From assembly GCF_000341005.1 (NCBI RefSeq), contig NZ_ANBD01000116.1, positions 1 to 43,036 of the forward strand: a DNA stretch of 43,036 nucleotides. Direction: 5' to 3'. A program made the position numbers and the translations under genes. Source of the stretch: Nocardiopsis alkaliphila YIM 80379. Lineage in GTDB: Bacteria > Actinomycetota > Actinomycetes > Streptosporangiales > Streptosporangiaceae. Below are positions 1-7,073 of this stretch, piece by piece; positions within the stretch are counted from its first letter, which is position 1, and each line of letters opens with the position of its first letter. The notes below the pieces were generated by a model that was not told the DNA's origin, searched no databases, and worked only from the letters and a program-made list of their open reading frames with translations.

Positions 1-142
1 GCGTCACTTGGGGTCTTGGGCAGGCGATCAACTTTGAAATCGCCCTGCCACTGCCGGCCCAGGGAACGGATGGTGACGGACCCCTGGCGACCAGTGCTGC
101 GATTTCCTCGTCAGAGGGCGTGCCCTGATCGAGAAGAGCATG
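1..142 (-). pseudogene. Possible relic of a minus-strand gene cut by the window edge
   Basis: Read on the minus strand, two adjacent frames give protein-like text: one ends in SDEEIAALVARG and the next continues SVTIRSLGRQWQGDFKV and runs off the window. They join if one base is added to the C run at 81-84 (G run on the coding strand). Neither frame has a start codon before an upstream stop, so this is a decayed gene end or a sequencing slip. I do not recognise the family. Low confidence. Confidence 0.22.
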
Positions 143-204
143 GTCCCATCATTACAGGTCAAGGACCTGACCGGCAGCAAGCCACTCAAATCACCTCAGA
201 GACA

Positions 205-233
205 TGAGCCGATTTACGTTACACTTCGGCTCA
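205..233. promoter_or_regulatory. Inverted repeat upstream of the toxin-antitoxin operon
   Basis: TGAGCCGA (205-212) and TCGGCTCA (226-233) form a perfect 8-bp inverted repeat with a 13-nt spacer, a few bases before the ribosome binding site of the antitoxin gene. A second palindrome, CAGGTC-AAG-GACCTG, lies at 155-169. Toxin-antitoxin operons are commonly autoregulated at such operators. The repeats are seen; the operator role is inferred. The 205-233 repeat could equally be an mRNA hairpin. Confidence 0.4.
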
Positions 234-251
234 CCGAGAAAGGAGTTTCAC

Positions 252-518
252 ATGGCCGATTATTCCGATCGGATGTTGGACACCTCTACCCCTCTGACCG
301 TTGTTGCCGATGTGTTGAGCGATGTGGCGACACGGCTGGGCGGTGAATACATCCACCTGGCGGAAACTTCCTCCTCCCCCGAAGAAGAAGAGCGCTTCGT
401 GGAGAAAGCCTTTGACGTCCGGGCCAGGAAGAAGAACATCGACCACGATGACCGAGAGGCCATGGTCGCGATGATCCGCGAGCTCAAGACCGAATTCGAA
501 GAACTGGAAAATCGGTGA
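252..518 (+). CDS. Putative antitoxin of a zeta-type toxin-antitoxin pair
   Basis: This 88-residue, strongly acidic protein lies directly upstream of a zeta-toxin gene, and its TGA stop overlaps the toxin's GTG start (GTGA), the usual layout of an antitoxin-toxin operon. An ATG at 204 is in frame, but 252 is preferred because AAAGGAG sits at proper distance just before it. The N-terminal half reads DVLSDVATRLGGEYIHL; the C-terminal half is charged and probably helical (DDREAMVAMIRELKTEFEELE), as expected for a small helical antitoxin. No DNA-binding motif is obvious. Its role would be to block ATP and substrate binding by the kinase-like toxin. Because the toxin gene is disrupted by an insertion sequence, the antitoxin may now have no target. 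Function is assigned from position, not from a recognised domain. Confidence 0.6.
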   Translation: MADYSDRMLDTSTPLTVVADVLSDVATRLGGEYIHLAETSSSPEEEERFVEKAFDVRARKKNIDHDDREAMVAMIRELKTEFEELENR

Positions 519-1159
519 ACGAAAAAGGATATCGCTACACCCTCGGGGATAAAGAGCTAAAGAATCGATTCAAAAAATACGTGAAGAGGCACGTATTCTC
601 AGGCCACAAGCCGTCTCAGGGGAAACCCGTTCTCGCTCTGGTGGGGGCTCAGCCCGCAGCCGGAAAAACCAAGGCCGCCAACGCTCTGGCCGCGCGCCAT
701 CCGGACATGGTCGTGCTCATCGGAGACGAGCTGAGACAGTACCATCCGGACTATACCAGGGCCATGAGGGAGAACCCTGAAATCATGCCCGAGGTCACTG
801 CACAGGCCTCGGGCAAGTGGATCGGCATGAGCGTAGAGCATGCCAGGGAGAAGGGTTACAACCTTCTCCTCGAAGGAACCTTTCGTAACACCGAAATGGT
901 GGTCGGCAATGCCGATGAGTTTGCGAATAGAAAATGGGGAGGATACACGGTCGAAGTTTCCGCGCTCGCGGTCAACGCCGACCGAAGCCTCCTCGATTCG
1001 GTCGGCCGATACCTCTACTCGGGCGAGGGGCGCTGGACCAGCGTTGCGGCCCACGATGAAGCTTACGAAGGTGTTCCGGAAACATTAAAAGCTCTGGAAA
1101 AATCGCTATCGATATCTCGTGCCGTTGTCACGGATAGATCAGGAAAAGATCTTTATTGA
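515..1159 (+). pseudogene. Zeta toxin, 5' part, interrupted by IS630-family element
   Basis: The 214 visible residues carry a zeta-toxin (PezT-like) P-loop kinase domain: Walker A GAQPAAGKT at residues 44-52, an IGDELRQYHP motif at 69-78 matching the family's D-x-x-x-x-HP active-site segment, and LLLEGTFRN around 110-120 matching the conserved EGT-R motif. Zeta toxins phosphorylate UDP-N-acetylglucosamine and so block peptidoglycan synthesis. The stop codon at 1157-1159 belongs to the left terminal repeat of an insertion sequence. Removing the element and one TA copy makes the codon TAT and continues in frame into 2260-2772, giving an original protein of about 384 residues. The truncated product keeps the kinase motifs but lacks about 170 C-terminal residues; whether it is still toxic cannot be told from sequence. 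Confidence 0.85.
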
Positions 1160-1177
1160 GCCGGAACTAGATGGTTC
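1156..1177. repeat. Left terminal inverted repeat of the IS630-family element
   Basis: TTGAGCCGGAACTAGATGGTTC matches the reverse complement of 2235-2256 at 17 of 22 positions, with conserved blocks TTGAGC, GGAA and TGGTTC. It supplies the premature stop of the disrupted toxin gene and also contains the transposase stop codon (1167-1169). Confidence 0.85.
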
Positions 1178-2216
1178 TGGTGATGTAGCTGGTGTACGGG
1201 GCCTGGAAGTAACCCCGGACATGGCCCGCGAGCCGCTGAACGCTACGAAAGAACGAACGCACCTGGGCCTGCATACGTTGACGGTCGGTGATGACCTCAT
1301 CGGCCAGGTACCGCTTCAGGTCGGCGTTGACCAGCTCGTCAGGGTTCAGGTGCGGTGAATACGGCGGTAGGAAGTGCAGCTCGATCCGCTCGGCATGATC
1401 GTGGACCCAGGCTCGCACGGCCTTGGACCGGTGGACCGCGTGCTGGTCCACCACCAGATGCACCTTGGTGTTGAAGTGCTTGATCAGCCGGTCCAGGAAG
1501 CCGATGAACACCCGGGCGGTGAAGGACCCCTCGAACACGGTGAAGTACAGCTTGCCGGTAGGGCTGATCGCGCTCATGGCGTTGACACCGAACCGGTTGC
1601 CGCTCCTGGTGGTGGTCGGCGTGTGCCCGCTCAACCCCCAGGTGCGACCCGCCAGGTGGTCCGAGCGCACCCCGACCTGGTCGGCGAACATCACCCGCTC
1701 TCCCCGGGCCCGCTCGCGCAGGGCCGGGTAGGTGTGATCGGTCCACTCCTGTTGGGCCTGGGGGTCGGCTTGGAACGCGCGCCGGTCCGGACGTTGGAAG
1801 GTCAACCCCAGGCGGCGCAGGATCTTGCGTATGCCCCGGTCGGTGAAGGTGGTGCCGAACAAGTCCTGGACCACGGCGGCGACCTTGACGGCGGTCCACA
1901 GGGTGCCGCCCACCCCCAACTGTTGGGGTTCGTAGTCCAAGAGCGCCTGGGCCAGGGCCTGTTCCTGGGCGGGGGTGAGCTTGGTGCGCTCACCGGGTTT
2001 TCGGCCCGGCCTGCCCGAGCGTAGGCCTTGAGTGCCGTCTGCTTCTTGGCGGCGGCGCCAGTTATGGATCGAGTCGGGGCTGACGCCGAAGACGCGCACG
2101 GCTTGGGCTGGGCTCATACCGTCGTTGATCGCGCCCATCACCCGCATCCGCAGGGCTTCCTGCTGGGCGGGTGCGAGCTTGCGCATGTCCACACGCAGGT
2201 CATCGTCATCGCTCAT
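1167..2216 (-). CDS. IS630-family DDE transposase
   Basis: This 349-residue protein starts with a helix-turn-helix region (about 15-60, including the IHNWRRR recognition-helix signature), followed by a second winged-helix segment and an RNase-H-like DDE domain. The catalytic triad is visible: D179 in VMFADQVGV, D257 in LVVDQHAVHRSK, and E294 in LPPYSPHLNPDELVNADLK, the hallmark of IS630 transposases. It cuts and pastes the element into TA dinucleotides. Length matches complete family members, and no frameshift is present although many IS630 relatives use two frames. The start at 2216 has only a weak AGG ribosome site, in keeping with low transposase expression. It is transcribed against the toxin gene it interrupts. 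Confidence 0.93.
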   Translation of the reverse strand: MSDDDDLRVDMRKLAPAQQEALRMRVMGAINDGMSPAQAVRVFGVSPDSIHNWRRRQEADGTQGLRSGRPGRKPGERTKLTPAQEQALAQALLDYEPQQLGVGGTLWTAVKVAAVVQDLFGTTFTDRGIRKILRRLGLTFQRPDRRAFQADPQAQQEWTDHTYPALRERARGERVMFADQVGVRSDHLAGRTWGLSGHTPTTTRSGNRFGVNAMSAISPTGKLYFTVFEGSFTARVFIGFLDRLIKHFNTKVHLVVDQHAVHRSKAVRAWVHDHAERIELHFLPPYSPHLNPDELVNADLKRYLADEVITDRQRMQAQVRSFFRSVQRLAGHVRGYFQAPYTSYITRTI

Positions 2217-2234
2217 GTACCTGTAACACCACAG

Positions 2235-2256
2235 GAACCAACAGATTCCAGCTCAA
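2235..2256. repeat. Right terminal inverted repeat of the IS630-family element
   Basis: This is the partner of 1156-1177. It abuts the second TA copy at 2257-2258, directly before the resumed toxin reading frame. Confidence 0.85.
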
Positions 2257-2772
2257 TATGTGAACGAGCGTGACTCCAACGGAGATTGGACTCGCCCTCC
2301 CAAGGCGGCAAAGTTTCTAGAACGCCACCGGAACCTCCCCTTCTCACAAGAAGAGGCGAGAGAGTGGATCAATGACTACTGGAGCCATGCGAGCGAGATG
2401 ATTCGACGCAATGAGCTCAACCCGGTAACGGCCCCCACATTCCTGAAGCTACACGATTCCGCCGACATAATTTTTCAACAAGCCCACCCTGGCGACAAAG
2501 AAGCACTAAAAGTACACCAAAGCCACCAGGCCCTACAGAAGATCGTCTTCCTTGCAGGAAAAAATGGTGCGGACAATTCAAAGCTTCCGCTTTCCCCAAA
2601 TAAATTCTTCAACGCCACCGAGGCCAGAAAATCAGAGTTCCTGGGGGAGTTCCGGAAAGCGAAAAAAGGACCCAAAAGGCAGGGATCGACGAGAGCCGCA
2701 TCACTGCTCCCGGACCAGATCCGCACCCGTCCACGGAAACAACGACCACGTGACGTAGAACCCGAACTCTGA
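2257..2772 (+). pseudogene. Zeta toxin, 3' part, displaced by the IS
   Basis: This segment encodes the C-terminal 170 residues of the interrupted zeta toxin, beginning VNERDSNGDWTRPPKAAKF right after the target-site duplication. The GTG at 2260 is an ordinary valine codon of the original gene; no ribosome binding site precedes it, so independent translation is unlikely. The sequence is mostly helical and charged, with a basic tail (KAKKGPKRQ, RKQRPRD). Base composition is lower in GC than the neighbours, like the 5' half, which supports a common, possibly transferred, origin. Confidence 0.8.
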
Positions 2773-2792
2773 TCGGAATACTCCAAGACGAT

Positions 2793-2825
2793 AAGACCAC
2801 CGGTCCGGGTGAGGACCGTGGTCTT
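2793..2825. terminator. Stem-loop after the toxin gene
   Basis: AAGACCACCGGTCC and GGACCGTGGTCTT pair over 13 bp with one bulged C and a 6-nt loop, 20 bp after the toxin stop. There is no U-tract, which is common for actinomycete terminators. It could also serve the leftward gene at 3113-3526. Confidence 0.6.
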
Positions 2826-3112
2826 CGGTGTCCTGGAAGGTTCGGACAGCGAATGCGGCCGCCTGTGGGCAGCGACGGGGACGAGGCGTCCGGCCTCGTC
2901 CCCGCATCGATGGATAAGGAGGAAGGAGCCCATCGCTCTCCCTCGACCGGGTGGGGTGAGGTCTCCTTCTTCCCCGTGGCGGAAGCCATCGGCCCCCACC
3001 TGTACTGTGCGAGTCAAGGGCGACGGCCACGGCACCACGGCGCACGAGACCACCTCGACGTGGACGGCCACGCTCACTCCGCAGGCAGGGCGGGCTCCCC
3101 CCTGGGACGGAG
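2826..3112. other. Non-coding gap between converging genes
   Basis: Open frames here lack ribosome sites and protein-like composition. I see no gene or repeat beyond the preceding stem-loop. Confidence 0.5.
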
Positions 3113-3526
3113 CTACTCCCGCAACCAGGGCTCGGGAAGCGGAGAACGTTCGACGAGGGCGTTGTTCAGTCGCGTCCAATGCCGTGAGGCTTCGGCCAGG
3201 GCCCGCCACGCGACCACCACTCCCCCGCCCTCCCGAAGCGTCTCACTCAATGAGTCATAGCAATGGTTGGCGTAGTCGTAGGCGATCCCTCGCGCGCCTG
3301 GCGGAGCGGAGGGGCGAACACGTGAGGCCAGCCACCTGGTGGGCAGGGGCAGGCCGGTGCGGATGCGCCGGTCGAGTTCAAAGAAGAGGCGATCCACTCG
3401 GGCGAGCGTGCGAGTGGCATGGGACGAACGGCCTGGATCTGCGAGGAGGCGGCTGATCTCAGCGACCAGGGCGTCGGAACGATCGGCCTCGGTGGCCCAA
3501 GAGTGTTCGGGAACGTGGAGGTTCAC
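3113..3526 (-). CDS. Hypothetical protein paired with upstream membrane protein
   Basis: This 137-residue protein is rich in Arg, Ala and Leu and appears helical (for example RSDALVAEISRLLADPGRSSHATRTLARVDRLFFELDR is one long amphipathic stretch, broken here only by its prolines). It has no signal peptide or membrane segment. GTG at 3526 is chosen as start because it overlaps the previous gene's TGA in a GTGA arrangement, with GAGGG upstream; GTG at 3535 is also in frame. The two genes form an operon divergent from the GntR-type gene at 3870. Small gene pairs of this kind beside short GntR regulators are common in actinomycetes, but I do not recognise a function. Confidence 0.6.
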   Translation of the reverse strand: MNLHVPEHSWATEADRSDALVAEISRLLADPGRSSHATRTLARVDRLFFELDRRIRTGLPLPTRWLASRVRPSAPPGARGIAYDYANHCYDSLSETLREGGGVVVAWRALAEASRHWTRLNNALVERSPLPEPWLRE

Positions 3527-3804
3527 GCGCAGCACACCCTCACGTTCGCGTCGGGGAGGTCCCTGGCGTAGCGCCGCACTCGACGAGCGCGGCGGCGGAC
3601 CTCCGAGGCGAGTTGGTGGGTGTAGCCATAGGGAGAGGTGTGCAGCCCCCGCGAGGGACGGGAGAGGCGCACGAGCATGGCGAATAGGGCCAGTAGGATA
3701 TTCAACTGTCGTCCTGTCCTGTCAGGTCGGCCATGGCCCCGGGGCGTGTTCCAGCACGCCGCCGGGGTTTCTTCATCACTACACCGTAACCATACCTTGA
3801 CCAT
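3523..3804 (-). CDS. Small hypothetical membrane-associated protein
   Basis: This protein of about 93 residues has one hydrophobic segment (LNILLALFAMLVRL), followed by an arginine-rich tail (VRRRARRVRRYARD). It may anchor to the membrane with a basic cytoplasmic end. The start is uncertain: 3804 (MVKVWLRC), 3819 and 3849 are all in frame and none has a clear ribosome site, so a leaderless transcript is possible. It overlaps the following gene by 4 bp and diverges from the GntR-type regulator. No family is recognised. Confidence 0.5.
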   Translation of the reverse strand: MVKVWLRCSDEETPAACWNTPRGHGRPDRTGRQLNILLALFAMLVRLSRPSRGLHTSPYGYTHQLASEVRRRARRVRRYARDLPDANVRVCCA

Positions 3805-3869
3805 GCCATGCACTGCCATAGCCTGACTGAGATTAATGATGCCGGTCACCCCATGCCACCGTCGGATAC

Positions 3870-4145
3870 ATGGGTGAAGCGAGCATTCCTACTGGTTACA
3901 GCGCCGACAGCGAGCTCGACCACGAAGGGCCGGACCCGGTCTGGTTGCAACTGGCCGCAGTCCTCCTGGCACGCATTGAGCGGGGTGACTATCCCGAGAA
4001 CCGACCGATTCCGAGCATCGCGGGACTGGTCCAGGAGTTCGGGCTCGCCAGAGGCACAGTCCAGAAGACGACAGCCTTCCTAGAAGAGAAGGGCCACGTA
4101 AGGATCGTTCCGGGCAAAGGTGTATTCGTCCTACCTAAGGACTGA
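3870..4145 (+). CDS. Short GntR-family DNA-binding protein
   Basis: The 91 residues are almost entirely a GntR winged helix-turn-helix: WLQLAAVLLARIERGDY, then IPSIAGLVQEFGLARGTVQKTTAFLEEKG (positions about 48-77, shown here in pieces of the standard P-S-x-x-x-L-x-x-x-F-G-v-x-R-x-T-v-x-k pattern), then the wing IVPGKGVFVLPKD. There is no effector-binding domain, so it cannot sense a ligand like full GntR proteins and may need a partner or act constitutively. The ATG at 3870 has no Shine-Dalgarno sequence, so leaderless translation is possible. It diverges from the 3523-3804/3113-3526 pair, which is its most likely target. Confidence 0.85.
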   Translation: MGEASIPTGYSADSELDHEGPDPVWLQLAAVLLARIERGDYPENRPIPSIAGLVQEFGLARGTVQKTTAFLEEKGHVRIVPGKGVFVLPKD

Positions 4146-4358
4146 TTCCTACCCAAGGCCAAAGGGATTCGGATGCCCCCAGAGGCAACGGACAACCTCT
4201 CCCGAGGTTCCAGGAAGCACGAATCCGAGATCTCCCTCGGGAATTTGTCTATTTCGCCCCCATAAGGGACGCCCCGATGAAGAAACCCTCCACCAGACCT
4301 CTGGGAACAGTCGCCAGAGCCCCTTCGACTGCTACATAATCATCACCGAGGGCGGGAA
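4146..4358. other. Intergenic region after the GntR-type gene
   Basis: No convincing coding frame or repeat was seen here; the only structure nearby is the hairpin at 4359-4396. Confidence 0.4.
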
Positions 4359-4396
4359 AGGTCCGCCGGGTTTTTCTACTCGACCTCGGCGGACCT
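4359..4396 (-). terminator. Stem-loop downstream of the channel gene
   Basis: AGGTCCGCCG (4359-4368) and CGGCGGACCT (4387-4396) are perfect 10-bp inverted copies with an 18-nt loop. The hairpin lies 42 bp past the stop of the leftward channel gene and past the end of the rightward GntR-type gene, so it could end transcription from either side. Confidence 0.5.
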
Positions 4397-4438
4397 CCTA
4401 CCTTTCCAATTCCCAGAGGTGCGCACTTATGTGGGGAC

Positions 4439-5353
4439 TCAAGCGTCGCCTCGGGAAGCGGTCTCAGGGCCGGGGTCCTCCGCTGAAATGGAGGGGGCCT
4501 CGCGGCGATCCGCGAAGGGGGCGGTGGACGCGGGGGGACCAGCGTGAGAATCCCTGCCCTGAGACCCCAACATCCCCTCCAGGCGTTCGACCTGGGCTCC
4601 GAGTTCGGCCAAGCGGTCCATCACCGCCTTGTGCTGCACCAGCTCCAGTTCTTGGTCCTCTTCCCAGCGGCCCGCGCTGAACTCCTGCTCCATCGACGTG
4701 ACGATCACACCGATCACCAGGTTCAGCATGATGAACGCGGTGAGCACGATGTAGAGCACGAAGAAGATCCACCCATAGGGGTGGTGTTCCATCACCGCGT
4801 CCGAGACGTCGGGCCAGTTCTCCGTAGTCATCAGCAGGAACATCGTGTACAGCGTGGTGCCCAGGTCGCCGAAGAACTCTGGAACGGTCTCCCCGAACAG
4901 TTGCTGCCCCAGGATCGCCGACGCGTAGATGACGATCAACAGCAGCCCGATCACCGTACCCATGCCGGGTACCGCCTTGAAGAGCGCTCCGATGATCTGC
5001 CGCATCTGCGGGACCGCGGTGATGAGCCGCAGGATCCGCAGCACCCGGAGGATCCGCAACACGGCGAACGGTCCGGCCGCCGGCACCAGCGAGATCACCA
5101 CCACCCCGAAGTCGAACCAGTTCCAGGCGTCTTTCCAGAACCCGCCTCGCCAGGCGTAGAGCTTCAAGGCCATCTCGATGACGAACACACCGATGGTGAC
5201 CCGCTCGGCGATCATTAGATACGGAAGTGCAGAATCCCCATAAGTGGCCCAACCCAATATCACGGCATTGGCCAGAATCACCATGAACATCGTGTTGGAG
5301 AACCAACGGCTCTCTACTGTTTTCGTGACCTGACCATGCCGTAATGTCACCAT
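4439..5353 (-). CDS. One-domain voltage-gated cation channel (NaChBac-like)
   Basis: This 304-residue protein has the six-segment layout of bacterial voltage-gated sodium channels: S1 near 20-37, S2 about 47-66, S3 about 78-91, the S4 sensor with arginines every third residue (R100, R103, R106, R109), S5 about 130-153, a pore helix and filter, and S6 about 194-219. A soluble tail (230-304) includes a probable coiled coil (LELVQHKAVMDRLAELGAQVERLEG), which holds the tetramer together in this family. The filter reads TTENWPD (176-182) instead of TLESW-S-M; the acidic residue at 182 aligns with the position whose change to Asp helps convert NavAb to a calcium channel (CavAb). Sodium selectivity should therefore not be assumed. 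GGAGG lies only 3 nt before ATG 5353, so GTG 5350 may be the true start. No linked regulator is visible. Confidence 0.88.
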   Translation of the reverse strand: MVTLRHGQVTKTVESRWFSNTMFMVILANAVILGWATYGDSALPYLMIAERVTIGVFVIEMALKLYAWRGGFWKDAWNWFDFGVVVISLVPAAGPFAVLRILRVLRILRLITAVPQMRQIIGALFKAVPGMGTVIGLLLIVIYASAILGQQLFGETVPEFFGDLGTTLYTMFLLMTTENWPDVSDAVMEHHPYGWIFFVLYIVLTAFIMLNLVIGVIVTSMEQEFSAGRWEEDQELELVQHKAVMDRLAELGAQVERLEGMLGSQGRDSHAGPPASTAPFADRREAPSISAEDPGPETASRGDA

Positions 5354-5724
5354 TTACCTCCGCGCCGCCACCTTGAATCAGGACAGGTGCGCCCAAATAT
5401 ATCGAAGAGCTATGTCAATTCTTGAAGCGCCTCTCACTTGTGCTCGAACGCCTCCCTCGTCGCCTCCGCGAGACCGCGCTTTCCAGAGGGTACGACGGCG
5501 TGACCAGGAAGAAAGTTGTGAGCACGGCAGGCGGGCCGGAAGCACCGTGAGGTCCTACGAGCCCGCAATGCGTCCACACCCCCTGACAGGCGTGAAGTGG
5601 CGACGCTTGGTCTGGCGACAGGGTGGAGCGAGTGCCACGGCGAACCCCACCGCTGGTATGTTCACCTCTGGCCTCGGTGAGCTCCGGGGCGCCCCTGCCC
5701 AGCGCCCGCGACCGAGGAAGAGAC
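5354..5724. other. Divergent promoter region of channel and thymidine kinase genes
   Basis: No coding frame is convincing. For the rightward kinase gene, TG-G-TATGTT at 5654-5662 resembles an extended -10 element about 60 bp before the start; no good -35 is present. Nothing comparable was recognised for the channel gene. Confidence 0.35.
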
Positions 5725-6276
5725 ATGGCGGAGCTGAAGTACTTCACCGGTTCGATGAACTCGGGCAAGAGCACGATGGCTCTCCAAGAGCACCATTCCC
5801 GTGGCGGAGAGGGCGTGCTGTACACCAAGCAGGACCGGGCCGGCTCCGGGATCATCTCGTCGAGGTTGGGCCTGACGTCCCCCGCCATCGAGGTCGGAGA
5901 CACCCTGGACCTGTACGACGACGTCGCCGACAGGAAGGCCCCATACGTCATCCTCGACGAAGCCCAGTTCTTGTCCTACAAGCAGGTGGGCCAGCTGGCG
6001 GGTGTCGTCGACGGGATGGGGATCGATGTCTACTGCTATGGGATCCTGACCGACTTTCAGGGACAGCTGTTCCCAGGGTCGAAGCGCCTGGTGGAGCTGG
6101 CGGACAAGATAGAGGTCCTGCCGGTCTATGCGCGCTGCTGGTGCGGCAATCGCGCCACGCACAACGCACGGGTCGTGGATGGCGTGATGGTGTACGTGGG
6201 TGAGCAGGTCCACATCGGCGGAAACGAGTCCTACACCACCCTGTGCCGTCACCACTTCATGGCCGGTGTGGCTTAG
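5725..6276 (+). CDS. tdk: Thymidine kinase, type II
   Basis: The enzyme phosphorylates thymidine to dTMP with ATP in the cytoplasmic pyrimidine salvage pathway. The 183 residues match type II (TK1-like) kinases in full length: P-loop GSMNSGKST at 9-17, Walker B/catalytic ILDEAQFL with E79 as the likely base, and a structural zinc site formed by C138 and C140 (CWCGNRATHN) with C174 and H177 (LCRHH). A lasso-loop region precedes the second cysteine pair. ATG 5725 is chosen because GAGGAAGAG precedes it and the protein then begins MAELKYFTGSMNSGKS as in homologues; the longer frame from 5623 adds non-conserved sequence. The gene stands alone and converges on 6301-7071. Confidence 0.95.
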   Translation: MAELKYFTGSMNSGKSTMALQEHHSRGGEGVLYTKQDRAGSGIISSRLGLTSPAIEVGDTLDLYDDVADRKAPYVILDEAQFLSYKQVGQLAGVVDGMGIDVYCYGILTDFQGQLFPGSKRLVELADKIEVLPVYARCWCGNRATHNARVVDGVMVYVGEQVHIGGNESYTTLCRHHFMAGVA

Positions 6277-6300
6277 CCGGACTTCGGACAACCCTGATGA

Positions 6301-7071
6301 TCACTCGGGGATATAACCATTGAGATCTTCATCGAGTCGCCTTTCAAATTTATTGACAGCACCCTGGTAGGCAGAAATAGGAACTTCCTGAGGAGAACTC
6401 AGGTGCATACTGATGACACTACTGCGCTTTCTCGACACAAGGTGGTAAAAGCTACCCGACCCACCCCCGGGAATGCCATAGAAATAATAGGCCTCGTCCA
6501 TAAACCCAGAAGGGCCAGACTGGGATATATTAATTTCAGTTTGCTCGAATTCAGACTTCCACAGCTCCAAATCCTCCCTTGATACATCATCTTTTCCATC
6601 CATTGGATGAAATACGATTGACCTATAGGAGAAATAGAAATCCAGTGGGTCATACTGCGCAGATCCCAGCAACACCTTTCCCGAGCACTCACCGGAACGG
6701 ACCAAGTCCCCCTGGGACGGAGAGCCTCCCTCAAACCCCTTATCCAGGGGCTCCGGATATCCAGGCTCCAAGTTCAGACCTGCCGCACTGATTGAATCAA
6801 TGATCGCACACAAATCGAACTTGTCTTCAAGAAATTCTTCCCTAGGTTCTACTGAATCCACAACTGGGGGGACAGAATTTTCTTTTTCAGGGGCTACCCC
6901 CTGAGATATGCTTGACACCAGTGTCCCCAAAAGCGCCAGAACGACACCGAAGACCCCAAAAGCAGCGAGGGTGCCGCAGCCGAAGACCGCCAGTGCGGCC
7001 TTCCAGCCGTGTAGTCCCTTCTTTGCCGGCTCCCTGGGCTTCGATTTTTCTTCAGCGGTCGTGTCCGACAA
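6301..7071 (-). CDS. Hypothetical bitopic membrane protein, last gene of leftward T4SS operon
   Basis: This 256-residue protein has a short basic cytoplasmic N-terminus (residues 1-24), one membrane helix (about 25-53, AALAVFGCGTLAAFGVFGVV onward) and an external domain of about 200 residues with two cysteines (FDLCAIID, RSGECSG) that may form a disulfide. The external part is rich in aromatic, Ser and acidic residues; I recognise no family. The start is a TTG only 2 nt after the stop of the upstream hydrolase gene, so translation is probably coupled and the protein likely works with it at the membrane-wall interface. The gene is visibly lower in GC than its neighbours, suggesting separate acquisition or relaxed selection. 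Confidence 0.7.
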   Translation of the reverse strand: MSDTTAEEKSKPREPAKKGLHGWKAALAVFGCGTLAAFGVFGVVLALLGTLVSSISQGVAPEKENSVPPVVDSVEPREEFLEDKFDLCAIIDSISAAGLNLEPGYPEPLDKGFEGGSPSQGDLVRSGECSGKVLLGSAQYDPLDFYFSYRSIVFHPMDGKDDVSREDLELWKSEFEQTEINISQSGPSGFMDEAYYFYGIPGGGSGSFYHLVSRKRSSVISMHLSSPQEVPISAYQGAVNKFERRLDEDLNGYIPE

Positions 7072-7073
7072 GG

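Larger units (their letters stand above)
1156..2256 (-). mobile_element. IS630-family insertion sequence, 1101 bp
   Basis: The element contains one transposase gene, ends in imperfect inverted repeats beginning TTGAGC, and is flanked by TA at 1154-1155 and 2257-2258, the target duplication typical of the IS630/Tc1/mariner superfamily. It sits inside a zeta-toxin gene whose two halves rejoin in frame once the element and one TA are removed, so both ends are fixed to the base. Transposase gene and ends look intact, so the insertion may be recent and the element may still be mobile. Confidence 0.92.

Noticed and set aside
515..1159. Zeta toxin as a complete, functional 214-residue protein
   Set aside because: Its stop codon is created by the inserted IS repeat and the frame resumes exactly beyond the element.
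2475..3209. Minus-strand frame of 244 codons
   Set aside because: It covers the toxin 3' part and the terminator on the opposite strand and shows no protein-like features.
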